From Prunella strophiata (Eukaryota > Chordata > Aves > Passeriformes > Prunellidae): 64,000 bases of DNA. The stretch's first letter is position 1; every line of letters starts with the position of its first letter. Under the pieces are notes generated by a model that was not told the DNA's origin, did no database searches, and worked only from the letters and a program-made list of their open reading frames with translations. The stretch is from the NCBI GenBank assembly GCA_036583965.1, contig JAZBQD010000015.1, forward strand, positions 28,652,810 through 28,716,809, written 5' to 3'. The position numbers were made by a program, and so were the translations under genes. Positions 25,408 to 36,679 of the stretch are shown one piece after another.

Positions 25408-27399
25408 AATCTCATTCAAAATGCTAGAAAAGCTGACTTCTCCTGAGCTTATTCTGGCTTCATCTCCCATGTCCCTGTTGTGCTGGGACCATGTTGTACC
25501 AGACAAAGCATGGAAGGATGCTCAGCAGCTCTGCAGGTGCACAGACTGCCAAACACAAATAGTTTTTTGCAAGGACAAATTCACTAAACAAGTTTTGTTT
25601 GAACCTTTTTGCTGAGGTGACACTGCAGTGGAGCCCTGTGTGGTGGTGGGGTGTCCCCTGTGCCTGCTGGCTCTGCAGTGTGCCATTTTCTCCCTCTCCT
25701 GGTGCTCTGCTCCCTCCTCACACTCAGCTTTTACATGGCATTATTGCAGCAGCAGCCTGGGGGACAGGCAGGAAGAAGTGACACTTTGATTGGCCATTTT
25801 ATATAAATCTTTAACAATAGAATGGTTTTAGTGACTTGGTACAGCCTGTACTCAACATAAACCCCAGTCTGTTATCGAGAAGTGCTCAGATGGGGAGATA
25901 AGCTGTTAATGCTAGGAGAGGAACATTACTGCATAAGAATACAATGATGATATTTTTTTCCCACTTCCACTCTTTTTTCCTTATTTAAAATGTTCCCTTG
26001 AGCATTACCTGATAGACTTGACTTCTGCATCAGGTCATTGTTTTGGTTGGACAGGCTGAGATCTTTTCCTTATTTTAGCTATTGCTAAAATTGTATTTTT
26101 TTCCTTCTTTTTTAAGTATCTCAAGATACAAGCTGATCAAGACACACATGTTCCAATCTGATAGAAAGAAGCTTTTATATCCTAAGAAGTAAACCCTTGT
26201 TCCAGATAACAGGGATATGTATTATCTAGTGATATTAATACTTAAGTAAGAGAAAACAATGTAATGAAAATTTCCCCCCCTTTTTTTCCCCTGAAACTCT
26301 TGCTTAACTAGCAGCTCTTGTACTCCACACAAGAATGTGTGCTGATGGGTGTCCAAATAATGTTTATATTATGTAAATTGCATACAAGAATGATACTTGG
26401 GCAGTCTCTCACCAGAGCCATGCTTTGGGATTTGTCGTGGAGGAATTAGGAGGAAACTCACCTGCAGTTACCTGGAGGTGCCCAAGTTTGCCAGCCAAGG
26501 AGTGGGAGAGCAGGGAGCAGGGCTTTTGGCTTCCTTGTATTCTAAGGGGGATGGAATCAGACTCCATGATCAGCTCTTGGCATGTGCACCTCAGTTCTGA
26601 GTCTGCTGGCTGTCCCTCAGCTCTGCAGGAGGAGGAGAAGGTTCTCCAAGACAGGGGGAGCTTCTGCTCTGGATCAGCAGAGGATCGATGCCCTCATGAA
26701 ACTGGCCCTTCCCAAGGACCCCTCCAGTGGCATCCAGGGATGCTTGTCCACACACAGGACATCTTAGTGGGTCTGTCACACAACATGCATCATTTCTGTG
26801 TCAGCTCCATCCTGCTCTGCCAGGAGGGAAAGCCCTGTGCAGTCTGGAGGGTGCCAGGGGGCTTCTGGGTGGGAATTTCCTTTTCTCAGGGGAGATGGAG
26901 GGCTCTGTGATGGCAGATGATGTGTGGAGAGATGTCTGCATTGAGGAAGGATTGGTGAGAAGAGCCTGCCCCCTGGGAATAGCAAGATTTGAAGGAATCC
27001 TGCCCAAGCCCTTGGTGCACAAAGGGGTGGTGGGGAAGCACCTGGTCCCAGTGGCTCTCCTGGCTTGTGAAGTGATGAAGTGAGAGGCAATAGCTCTGCA
27101 AAATGGCATTGCAGAGGGGAACAGTTCAGCCTTGTCACGTTGTGGTGGGGAAGGCAAGTGTCCCACTGGGACATGTAACAGGAGAATGGCTTGGTAGGAC
27201 CTACAACCTCCTCCTCCCCTCTGCTCCCACTTGTGTGGCCTCCACTGGGGCAACAGTTCCAGTTTCAGTTTCAGCACTGCAAAAAGGTCAGCTCTTGAGA
27301 ATGCGGAGGGAAACAGTACTCAGGGACCTGGGATACATTTCTGAGGAAACACTGACAAATCAGCTTTGTTTGGACTAATGGAAATACGGAGGGCTTCAA

Positions 27400-27690
27400 G
27401 TAAGTACACATCAGCTGTGGGGAGCAGTGTTTGCTGTGTCCATGGAAGACAGGAAAGAAAAGGGATGGTTTAAATTGCAGTAGGAGGGCATTGCATTAGA
27501 CTTCATGAAATGATTTCTATCAGTAAGGAGACTGAAGGAGCAGGATAAATTGCCAGAGGGAACTTGTGCAGCTTTTGTTACTGGAAGTCTTAAAGAGCAG
27601 CTCAGACAAACATTCACCCAGCTGCTATCCTGCCCTGACTTCTTGAACTCTTTCTCTTCTAGGACCTATTCAGCAGAGGGTGTTAAATGT
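27400..27690 (+). mobile_element. Old CR1-like LINE 3' fragment
   Basis: Recognisable landmarks in order on the + strand are 'gggatggtttaaattgcagtaggagggc', 'attagacttcatgaaatgatttc', 'aggataaattgccagaggg', 'agcagctcagacaaacattc' and 'aggacctattc'. These match the 3' region of old amniote (turtle/archosaur-like) CR1 copies. It is heavily diverged with no coding capacity. Boundaries are approximate. Confidence 0.5.
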
Positions 27691-29340
27691 GTGCTTGACT
27701 CAGACTGGAGTCATGGGCTTTGTCTTGGCTGGGATACAGGCGTTACAAAAAGTGTTAAAATTGATCCATATTCAGGAAAGCATTAAAACATACGAATCAT
27801 TTCAGGCACGTTTAGCACCCGGTGGGTTTTGTCTTGCGTAGGAAGGAAAGGGTTGGTAACAGAATGTCTTAATTAACACATTTCAGAACTCCAGTGTGGA
27901 TGCAGTCGTGTAACTTTCAACATCTCCTTGCTGGCCAAGTTGAAAGCAACGCTGCCAAAACTTCCCAACACGTTTTAAAGCCTGACCAAGGACCAGCCCA
28001 GGGGGTTGAAGCAGTGTATTTGAAATGAAGCATTTGCTTAGTTCCCATACTGGCTGCAAGGGCACCAGGAGGGGGGTTTCCTGTCTGCAGTCAGTGTTTT
28101 TCCAGCAGGAGGACATGCTATGGTGGGTGTGAGCAGGATGCATCCATCCACTGCCCTGCACACAGCTCTGCCACTGGCACACACAGCCCTGCCCACAGGC
28201 TTCCTCCTCCCAAATCCACACTGGCCTGGGGTTTCTGCCCAACGGGATCACCAGTGCCCAGGGCTCCTCAGAGCATGTGGAGTGGTTTCTGGTCTCAGCA
28301 GAGCACAGCAGGCCTGGTGAAGTGGCAGCCTGATGGTGACAAAAGCTTGGTGTAATGTCCATCCATCTGAGGATGTCCATCCTGCTGGATGCTGGGTGCT
28401 GGGAGCAGCTTCTGCCTGCCCCAACACCCAGCCCCAGTAAGTTGGTGGTCTCCACTTTGTCTGCTCACAGTGCTCCATTCATTACCTTAGCACTGATATT
28501 GTTGTGCAGACAATGCCTAATGAATGATGAAGTGTTAATTAATTAATTAATTAATTTTTTCTTTTGAAAGTTTTTTGGTTTTGCAGTGAAGGTCTTTCTC
28601 TAGATCCTGGATCCTGCATGGTAGGGTACTTTCTGTGGAAGAATACAATTTATATACTTTTATATTTTAAAAGATAGTGAGTTTAGAGATAGATAGGTTA
28701 GAGGTCAGAAGACTCTGTAACATACTTGACTACCTTCATTCAAAAGGAGATATGTTCAATATACAGGAGCAATGTTTTCCTCCACCTGTGGAATGAATAT
28801 GATCAATTGATTCATACACATCACACTGGTACTTTTCATTTCCCTGTCAGAATATGATTTATATCAAGCTACTGTTGTGTTTGTGTCCCCGTCTGATTTA
28901 CCACTTTTCATAGCTTTTCATACTGGAGACTGTCTTCTCTCTTGCTCCATTTAAAACCATCAGCTTTTTTTCTCTACTCTAGGTTCTATGGCAGAGCCTT
29001 ACATGCACTGCTTGTAGTCTTTGCTGACCTCCAAGGCTCCACAAGATATATTAATTTCCTCTAAGCATCTGCAAAACCTTATTGATTTTTAGCAGGACTT
29101 TATCATGACCTTAAAATATGTGTGTCCAGTGTGAAAAAATGTGATTTTGTTCAAATATCTGGTGTATTTGCTTTTTTCATTTATGGAGGTGCCTGGATGG
29201 CAACCTGTGCAGCATCAGGCAGATGCTCCCAATAGTAATGCTTGTATTGCAGCCTGTTTTCAGTGTAGCCATTGCTTGATGCTCGTGGAAAATACTTAGC
29301 TACAGCTTTCATCATCAAGAGAGCTCATTTTGCAATATTT
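27691..29340. other. Unique sequence with (TTAA)5
   Basis: No gene supported. A (TTAA)5 run occupies 28535-28554. The 190-codon minus-strand frame at 27883-28455 overlaps several + strand frames and shows no recognisable domain; it is treated as chance. Confidence 0.45.
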
Positions 29341-29353
29341 GGATGGATGGATG

Positions 29354-29412
<59 letters not shown>
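29341..29412 (+). repeat. Compound (GGAT)4(AGAT)14 microsatellite
   Basis: Four GGAT units (29341-29356) run directly into 14 uninterrupted AGAT units (29357-29412). An uninterrupted array of this length is expected to be polymorphic. Confidence 0.95.
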
Positions 29413-29995
29413 GACAGCCAACTTCACTGCAGTGTGAGGGGGTTTTCCTGCACATGCAGCTTCACCTTCTGCAATCTGATGCCAGGATGAGGACTTGATG
29501 GATCATGTCCTTTTGTCTCCACAAAACCACCAGGGAAGTCCCTGCTCTGTTCTCATGAGTGGCAAAACCTCTGTTAAAATCAACAGGACCTGTATTTTTC
29601 CCTGTGTGTTTCCTATAACACACGCAGCCATGGAAATCAGAAATAATACTGTAAACATTGAGGTAGCCTGGTGTAAGAAAAGCCTGGCAAGACTCTGGGG
29701 ATGAGTCAAAACTTCATTTTTAATCCCAGGGCTGGCCAGCAGCTGCTATTCTGTTATCAACCTTTCTTCACCCCTCAATATTTTGATTCCAAAAAAAGAG
29801 ACTAAAAACAATAATTGCTTGCTTAGCAGTGATTTCTTTATAAACATTATAAATAGATGAGTACTGCACTGCCCTACAGTGAGAGCTTGAAAAGGGTATT
29901 TAGAAGGCTCCTTAAGTTAAATGAAGTATAAGATCTTTATTGGTCTGTGGGCTGTAAGCGCCTGTGGCAATACAGGGACAAAATAAGACCAACAG

Positions 29996-30017
29996 AAAAA
30001 AAAAAAAAAAAAAAAAA
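29996..30017 (+). repeat. A22 homopolymer
   Basis: An uninterrupted run of A. No AATAAA-bearing retrocopy body was recognised to its left, so it is recorded as a simple repeat. Confidence 0.9.
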
Positions 30018-30054
30018 GTACTCTTTGATAAATAACCTTTCCATATTAAATGCA

Positions 30055-30320
30055 CATCAATCTGACATCAACAATTAGCTGTCAGGTGCTTGGCTTTGCT
30101 AGCAAAGGCCAATTTTGAGATTAGTGCTAATTGCAGGGCGGGCTGACACATCAGCTCAGAGCCGCGGCAGCCAGCGGGCCGGGCAGGAGCGGGCTCAATA
30201 GCGGCAGCAGGGGAGGGCTGGGGCTGCCTGTCTCCAGCTTGCTGGCAGTTTGACTGTAGACTAAAGTAATGGAGCTGGCAGGGTGGAATCAATTACTGGC
30301 CAATGAAGATTTTCCCACAG
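30055..30320. promoter_or_regulatory. Candidate regulatory element with small CpG cluster
   Basis: Unique sequence combining 'acaattagctgtcagg' near 30069 (homeodomain core plus MEIS-type TGTCA), 'gctaattgc' near 30126, a short CpG cluster at 30160-30205 and 'gaatcaattactggccaatg' near 30285 (homeobox and CCAAT-like cores). This motif density is unlike the surroundings. Function is inference. Confidence 0.3.
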
Positions 30321-33300
30321 GTCGAGGCTTGGGAAAAAAAGGACGTTCCTGCTGCCGAGACAGCTGGCATGGACTGTCCACTGGGAAAGGAGCCTGGAGA
30401 ATGAGAAAAAGAGGGACAGTTCTCGGTGATAAACTGGTGACAGACTATAAATTATGAAAAGGGGATTTGGCAGAGGATTTAGAGCTTGCTACCTCTGCTT
30501 TTCCCTCCCCCAAGATTTTAATGCCAGCCATGCTCACTGAGTCATTCAATTATCTTAGTTAGAAAATGAGAAGTGTTAAGAGCAAAAAGCTCAGAATATT
30601 TTTTTCTGAGCAGGGGTGTGCGCACATGTGAGCTGAGCTTTAAAAACCTTTACACGAGCAATTTCCTCTCTAAGCAAACCATTGGGCTGAGCCCCTGAGT
30701 GCACAGCTTACTAATGCTGCTGTGTCTGGTGCTTGCTCATGAGACAGCTGGATTTCTGCAGTGCTGTTACAAAGGTCACAAAACATTTTGCCTTTCTGAG
30801 GAATCCAAAACTTCTTTTGCTGCTCCTTTTCTGTAGCAGTTCACTTCAGCCCTGAGGAAGACTGGAGCAGGGCAGGAGTGTAGCCCCTACCTCTATGTTT
30901 TGCTGAATCTTGGCAAAAAAGCCAGGGATTTGCTTGCTCTAAGAAACACTGTCCTTCACTGGCAGAAAGAGCTGGGAACAACCAGCTCTTTCTATGTGTA
31001 AAATCAGATGTTTATGCTATAAAAATTAAAATACAACAGTTTAGGCATGCACCTAAGTGAAATCTTTATATATGAAGTGACAGAAATGCTAAGCAAAAGG
31101 TTCAGATTCTTTTCTTCCTTCTTCCTTCTGAAAGTATTTTCATATTAGAGTGAGGATTAAATTGCTTCTTTCTGTCTCCTGTTTTTTGTACTTGGGGAGG
31201 AGTTTAGTTAGAAAAGTCAGGAGGCAAAATGTGAGCAGTTGTCATTTGCTGTATTCTGAATAGTGTGATCAGAAAACTAAGAATCTTTGGGCTATTTTTG
31301 TAGCCTCATTTTAACTGAACAATCTCTGTAGTGGGATGCTGGTGAGGATGATGGATTCATCTGGGTTTTATGTTGGTGTGACTGTGTCTACACCGGCAGG
31401 CCTGATATATGTCGTGGGTCTGTGCCTGTGTGTGGAAGTCTATTGCTGAATCTTTTTTTACATCTGTGCACTCCGAAATAAGGCATTATGAAGGTGTCCT
31501 ATCACCCAACAGCTACTAAAGACAAGTTTAGGCACCTGTATTTTGCAGTGCATGGTGCCACAGGGCAGTTTACCTGAGATGGGGCCATGACCCTGCAGGG
31601 GCTGCCCCTGGCTGTCCTGGTCCAGGAGCTGTGCTGACCTGTGGTCCCAGTAGTTATCCTTGGCTTCTTTTGTGTTGCCTTCTGTTTTCTAAGCCAGCAT
31701 GATTTTCTTGATTCACAGCTTTGAGCTTTCTTTCATGGCCCCAAGGGATAGAAATCTACTTTTTAATGAAAGCTGAGACTCTCGTGTAATGATTTCCATT
31801 TGGGAGCTGGGGCTTTAGGAAAAATATCCGTTATCACAAGACATTATCAAGAAACATCACAGGAGAGTTGGCAATGTTCAGCTTAGGTTAGGTATGAAAG
31901 GCTTTGTGGGAGGCTGGTAGAAAATATGACTCTGTGGTTGGCTTCAAGTTTAACTGGATCTTTCTGAAACTTTTAATTGCACGTATCAGCATGTGGATGG
32001 AAAGGAGCTTGATTGGCATGTCAACTTGGCAGGGTCTGGAAAAGGATTTCTCTTATCTATGCCAAGAGCTGGGAGAAAGTGAAAAATATTCAGCAGTCAT
32101 ATGGCTCATGCAGAGCCCCTTTCTCTTTCCCACTCCTTGATGTGGCTGATCCTCTTCTCACCTTCCTGCCTTTCTCTTTTCCCTCTACAGACACCAGAAC
32201 AACTCCCACTTGCTGCCTCAAGACTACAACAGGGGAGACAGCTACCCCAAGAGACTTTTCAGCTGCTTCAGCAGTTCTATCACCCTTCTTGGCTTCAGCT
32301 GTGGCATTTGCATCAGCTCTGCTGTGGCAGGATCTCACTGCACCCAGGCTCAGGCAGCCCTGCACCATGGCCCCTCACCCCCACCACCATGGACTACAAT
32401 AGTCTAACACAAGCTGAAGTCCACCTGCTGCTTTTTACCTCAAGCTTCAGCTTTGGTTGATTTGAAGGAGGTTTTTAAGGATGAAGAATGAGGGGTTGCT
32501 GCCAAGGCAGATAAGAGAGAGGTGATGTTACTGTCAAAGAAGGTGAAGGTTCCTCTTGGTCCTGACCTGCCTTCCATGGTCTCTCCTGGCTCTGTTTCCT
32601 TCCCTTGCTCTGACATGCAGGCTGGGCAGACACAGGGGTGTATGTGGGAAGTACATGCTGCTCCCAGAAGAAAGGTCATATGGCATCTACTGTTGTTGTC
32701 TTTGTGAAGGGTGACAGATATCCTTGAGCCCTTGTGGAAGGAAATCTGCATCTGGTGACTGAAGTTAAACAAGAAGCACAGTGATGGTCCTGCTTTAAAT
32801 GTGTTTCCTCAAAACTACTCAGTGTGTCTGGCCACGTGCTGCTGAGGATCTATCAGATGCCCAAGGACTTGCTGGGTTATTCCTAAACCTGATGTTGCTC
32901 TGGCCTCAGTACTGCTTTTATTCTTCTCACATTTTTGCCAAGTCTGTTCTCAAAATTGTATTAGTCATATTCAATTTCTGAAATAATTTATCTGATACTT
33001 ATTTTTCTAAAGTAATTTCTCTTATCTGACCCTGCTGACCAGGTCTGGAGGCTGAGCAGTTTCTTTTCCAGGAGAGGAAGGCTGGGCAGTGCTCCTTATC
33101 AATCATGGCCATGAGCCACTATTTTGAACTGCAATTTGCTTCCTTGGGTCAGACATTTCCTGGTGGGATGAGCAGCCCCAGGGCTTGTTTTGGGGTTAGC
33201 CAGGCAGGTGGGAATGGTGACTCTGGTACCTGCTAGCAGAGTGCTGGCAATCAAATGCCAGCAGGACTGAGCTGTGCCATATCTTCATAAACTCAGGAGC

Positions 33301-35072
33301 TGTCCTCTAAGGGCATGCAGGTTGAAGGGGTTTTAAGTGTGTCACATGCATGCTGGCCTGGCAGCAAATCAGTGTGATTGAATGGAGCAGAAATGCACCC
33401 TCAGAGGTTGTTCTTGGCTGCACTGAATCCTGCAGGGTACCTGCAGCTCCTCGCCAGGGCCTAATGGCAGGATAACAATAGACTTAGCTAAATTAGGTGA
33501 TGTCTTGGCTGCAGAGCACTGCAGTGAGATAAAAAGAGAAATTCAGATCTGACTGGTGTCTTGGCTATGATTTTTCATTATAATTGCTGAAAACTCCCTT
33601 CTCTTGGCTGCATCATGTGGTCATTGCTTGTTAAGGGAGTCTCTGTGGCTTCTGCTTGGTCCTGACTGTTTCGTGACTCACCTTTTAACAGATTCACCTT
33701 CCCCGTGTGACAAGTAACATTCAGAGTGGGAGAGAGGCTCATTAATGGATGTGAATATGTGGCAGGCATGGCACTAAGGTGTCAGGCACAAATCCAGCCA
33801 TAGCCTGGTGGCTGCAAAGCAAGAGAAGCTGAGTGACAGGACAGCCTCTCCCAGTCATTTCCATGCTGGAAATTTCCCATTAGAAGTATTCAAAGTGCAC
33901 TGGGAGGCAAATAGATGGGACAAAGCTGATTTCTATATCAAACAGGCAATGCAGCACTACTGTACTGATTGTATAATTGATTTTAATATGTAGTTCAATA
34001 AAATCCCCAGGGATAGTAGCCTTTTTTCAGCAGGGAGGCCTGGCTTGCCATTTGCTAACTGTCAGAAGCTTTAGTGATTCTTATTCAGCAATGGAAGAGG
34101 CCAAATGGGCCAAAAGGGAGGTGAAAAGCTCTTCCACTGGGTAAGGGAATTACCTTCATCATTCAAAGTGCCATCTTCCAAAGTTTCTGCTTGAACATCC
34201 CTCCCTCTTCCCAGAACAATTCTGAGCAACTCCATTTAGCAGGAGGAAAGTCACTCAGAGCAGGTTTTCTGTGAGGCCTTCCCCATGTCTCAGGCATGGC
34301 TTAAAGGTAATAAAAGGTAAATATGTGGTCCAGAAACCCTGCAACCCTGTAGCAGATATCCATGCTCCTGGAGGTTCTTCCCACACCTTTGCCCTCTTCC
34401 AGGAAGACAGATGGAGAAATAATTTTGTCTGGTGAAAAGTCATCCAGGAGGGCTATGAAGCCTCCCATCACTTGTGTTTTCCTTCAGTCTGGAGTTGCCC
34501 ACACAGCAGCATTGTTGCCCTGACAGCAGCATTGGCACAGCTCTGGGCAGCTCTGCTGGGTGTCCCTGCAAACACAGCTGCTGCTGCAGCAATGCCATGG
34601 CCCAGAGGAGATCTCCACCCAGGGACCTGAGCTGATTCCAGCCCTGGAACACTGAGGAAACAATGGAAAGCTTTCAGGCTTAGGTAAAAGGACTGGAAAA
34701 GGGCTCCAAAAATGTGGAATGTCCAGGACTTAAGTGCGAGCATCCTGAAGAGATCCTGTTTAAGTGCTGGCACAACAGACCTCCCTGACAGGAACCACCC
34801 TCACCCTCCTTAGGGATGCTTTCTAGACAAAAACACAAAGAAAAAACCTCAAAGACCCCAAAACTGGTTGCTAGTAGCTGTTAGTCTCCCAAGAGGGTGC
34901 TGGCTGCAGGGTCACCAGCATGGCCACAATCAGTGGGATGGGTTCTGCAGGGGTGGGAGCAGCTCTGAGTTTCCCTAGCTCATACAGATCCTTCAAGTGG
35001 CCTTGAGAAACTTGATTTCTGACACAGGATGTCCATGCCCACCAAATGTGAGACATTAAAGATTACTCAACC
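30321..35072. other. Unique sequence, one exon-like acceptor
   Basis: No gene confirmed. A strong 3' splice-site-like sequence lies at about 32150-32190: a ctgat branch-like motif, then a long pyrimidine tract ending in 'ccctctacag'. All three frames stay open behind it for 70-90 codons, but none resembles a known domain. The rest is ordinary unique DNA up to the purine satellite. Confidence 0.4.
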
Positions 35073-36679
35073 GAAGGGAAGGGAAGGGAAGGGAAGGGAA
35101 GGGAAGGAAGGGAAGGGAAGGAAGGGAAGGGAAGGGAAGGGAAGGGAAGGGAAGGAAGGGAAGGGAAGGAAGGGAAGGGAAGGGAAGGGAAGGAAGGGAA
35201 GGGAAGGAAGGGAAGGGAAGGAAGGGAAGGGAAGGGAAGGGAAGGGAAGGGAAGGAAGGGAAGGGAAGGGAAGGAAGGGAAGGGAAGGGAAGGAAGGGAA
35301 GGGAAGGGAAGGAAGGGAAGGGAAGGGAAGGAAGGGAAGGGAAGGAAGGGAAGGGAAGGGAAGGGAAGGGAAGGAAGGGAAGGGAAGGGAAGGAAGGGAA
35401 GGGAAGGGAAGGAAGGGAAGGGAAGGAAGGGAAGGGAAGGAAGGGAAGGGAAGGGAAGGGAAGGAAGGGAAGGGAAGGGAAGGAAGGGAAGGGAAGGAAG
35501 GGAAGGGAAGGGAAGGGAAGGAAGGGAAGGGAAGGGAAGGGAAGGAAGGGAAGGGAAGGGAAGGGAAGGGAAGGGAAGGAAGGGAAGGGAAGGAAGGGAA
35601 GGGAAGGGAAGGGAAGGGAAGGGAAGGGAAGGGAAGGGAAGGGAAGGGAAGGAAGGGAAGGGAAGGAAGGGAAGGGAAGGGAAGGGAAGGAAGGGAAGGG
35701 AAGGGAAGGGAAGGAAGGGAAGGGAAGGGAAGGAAGGGAAGGGAAGGGAAGGGAAGGAAGGGAAGGGAAGGGAAGGGAAGGGAAGGGAAGGGAAGGGAAG
35801 GAAGGGAAGGGAAGGGAAGGGAAGGAAGGGAAGGGAAGGAAGGGAAGGGAAGGGAAGGGAAGGGAAGGGAAGGGAAGGGAAGGGAAGGGAAGGAAGGGAA
35901 GGGAAGGAAGGGAAGGGAAGGGAAGGGAAGGGAAGGGAAGGAAGGGAAGGGAAGGGAAGGGAAGGGAAGGGAAGGGAAGGGAAGGAAGGGAAGGGAAGGA
36001 AGGGAAGGGAAGGGAAGGAAGGGAAGGGAAGGAAGGGAAGGGAAGGGAAGGAAGGGAAGGGAAGGAAGGGAAGGGAAGGGAAGGAAGGGAAGGGAAGGGA
36101 AGGGAAGGGAAGGAAGGGAAGGGAAGGAAGGGAAGGGAAGGAAGGGAAGGGAAGGGAAGGGAAGGAAGGGAAGGGAAGGGAAGGGAAGGAAGGGAAGGGA
36201 AGGGAAGGAAGGGAAGGGAAGGAAGGGAAGGGAAGGAAGGGAAGGGAAGGGAAGGGAAGGGAAGGGAAGGGAAGGAAGGGAAGGGAAGGGAAGGGAAGGG
36301 AAGGGAAGGGAAGGGAAGGGAAGGGAAGGGAAGGGAAGGGAAGGGAAGGGAAGGGAAGGGAAGGGAAGGGAAGGGAAGGGAAGGGAAGGGAAGGAAGGGA
36401 AGGGAAGGAAGGGAAGGGAAGGGAAGGGAAGGAAGGGAAGGGAAGGGAAGGGAAGGGAAGGGAAGGGAAGGAAGGGAAGGGAAGGGAAGGGAAGGGAAGG
36501 GAAGGGAAGGGAAGGAAGGGAAGGGAAGGGAAGGGAAGGGAAGGGAAGGGAAGGAAGGGAAGGGAAGGGAAGGAAGGGAAGGGAAGGGAAGGGAAGGGAA
36601 GGGAAGGGAAGGGAAGGAAGGGAAGGGAAGGAAGGGAAGGGAAGGAAGGGAAGGGAAGGGAAGGGAAGGGAAGGGAAGG
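35073..36679 (+). repeat. 1.6 kb homopurine (GGGAA/GGAA)n satellite
   Basis: The tract begins gaa at 35073 and continues without one pyrimidine on the + strand to the final gg at 36678-36679. It is made of GGGAA pentamers broken irregularly by single GGAA tetramers. Reading from the left, the pentamer runs between tetramers are about 6, 2, 6, 2, 4, 2, 2, 6, then four runs of 3, and so on. The longest pure block is 23 pentamers at 36278-36392. With no T on the + strand and no A on the minus strand, no + strand stop codon can form, and TTCCC-type minus codons likewise give no stop. Open frames of over 500 codons on both strands are therefore artefacts (R/E/G/K and F/P/S/L repeats). Such polypurine mirror-symmetric DNA can form triplexes, and GGAA is the core ETS site; both are family knowledge, not shown here. 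Confidence 0.97.

Larger units (their letters stand above)
23251..27399. other. Unique sequence with small tandem duplications
   Basis: No gene supported. Small structures inside are a (CCA)5 run at 25275-25289 and the tandem duplications and palindrome listed separately. The frames at 26425-27280 overlap on both strands and show no domain. Confidence 0.45.

Noticed and set aside
27883..28455. 190-codon minus-strand frame
   Set aside because: No domain, overlapped by several opposite-strand frames, no splice or start context.
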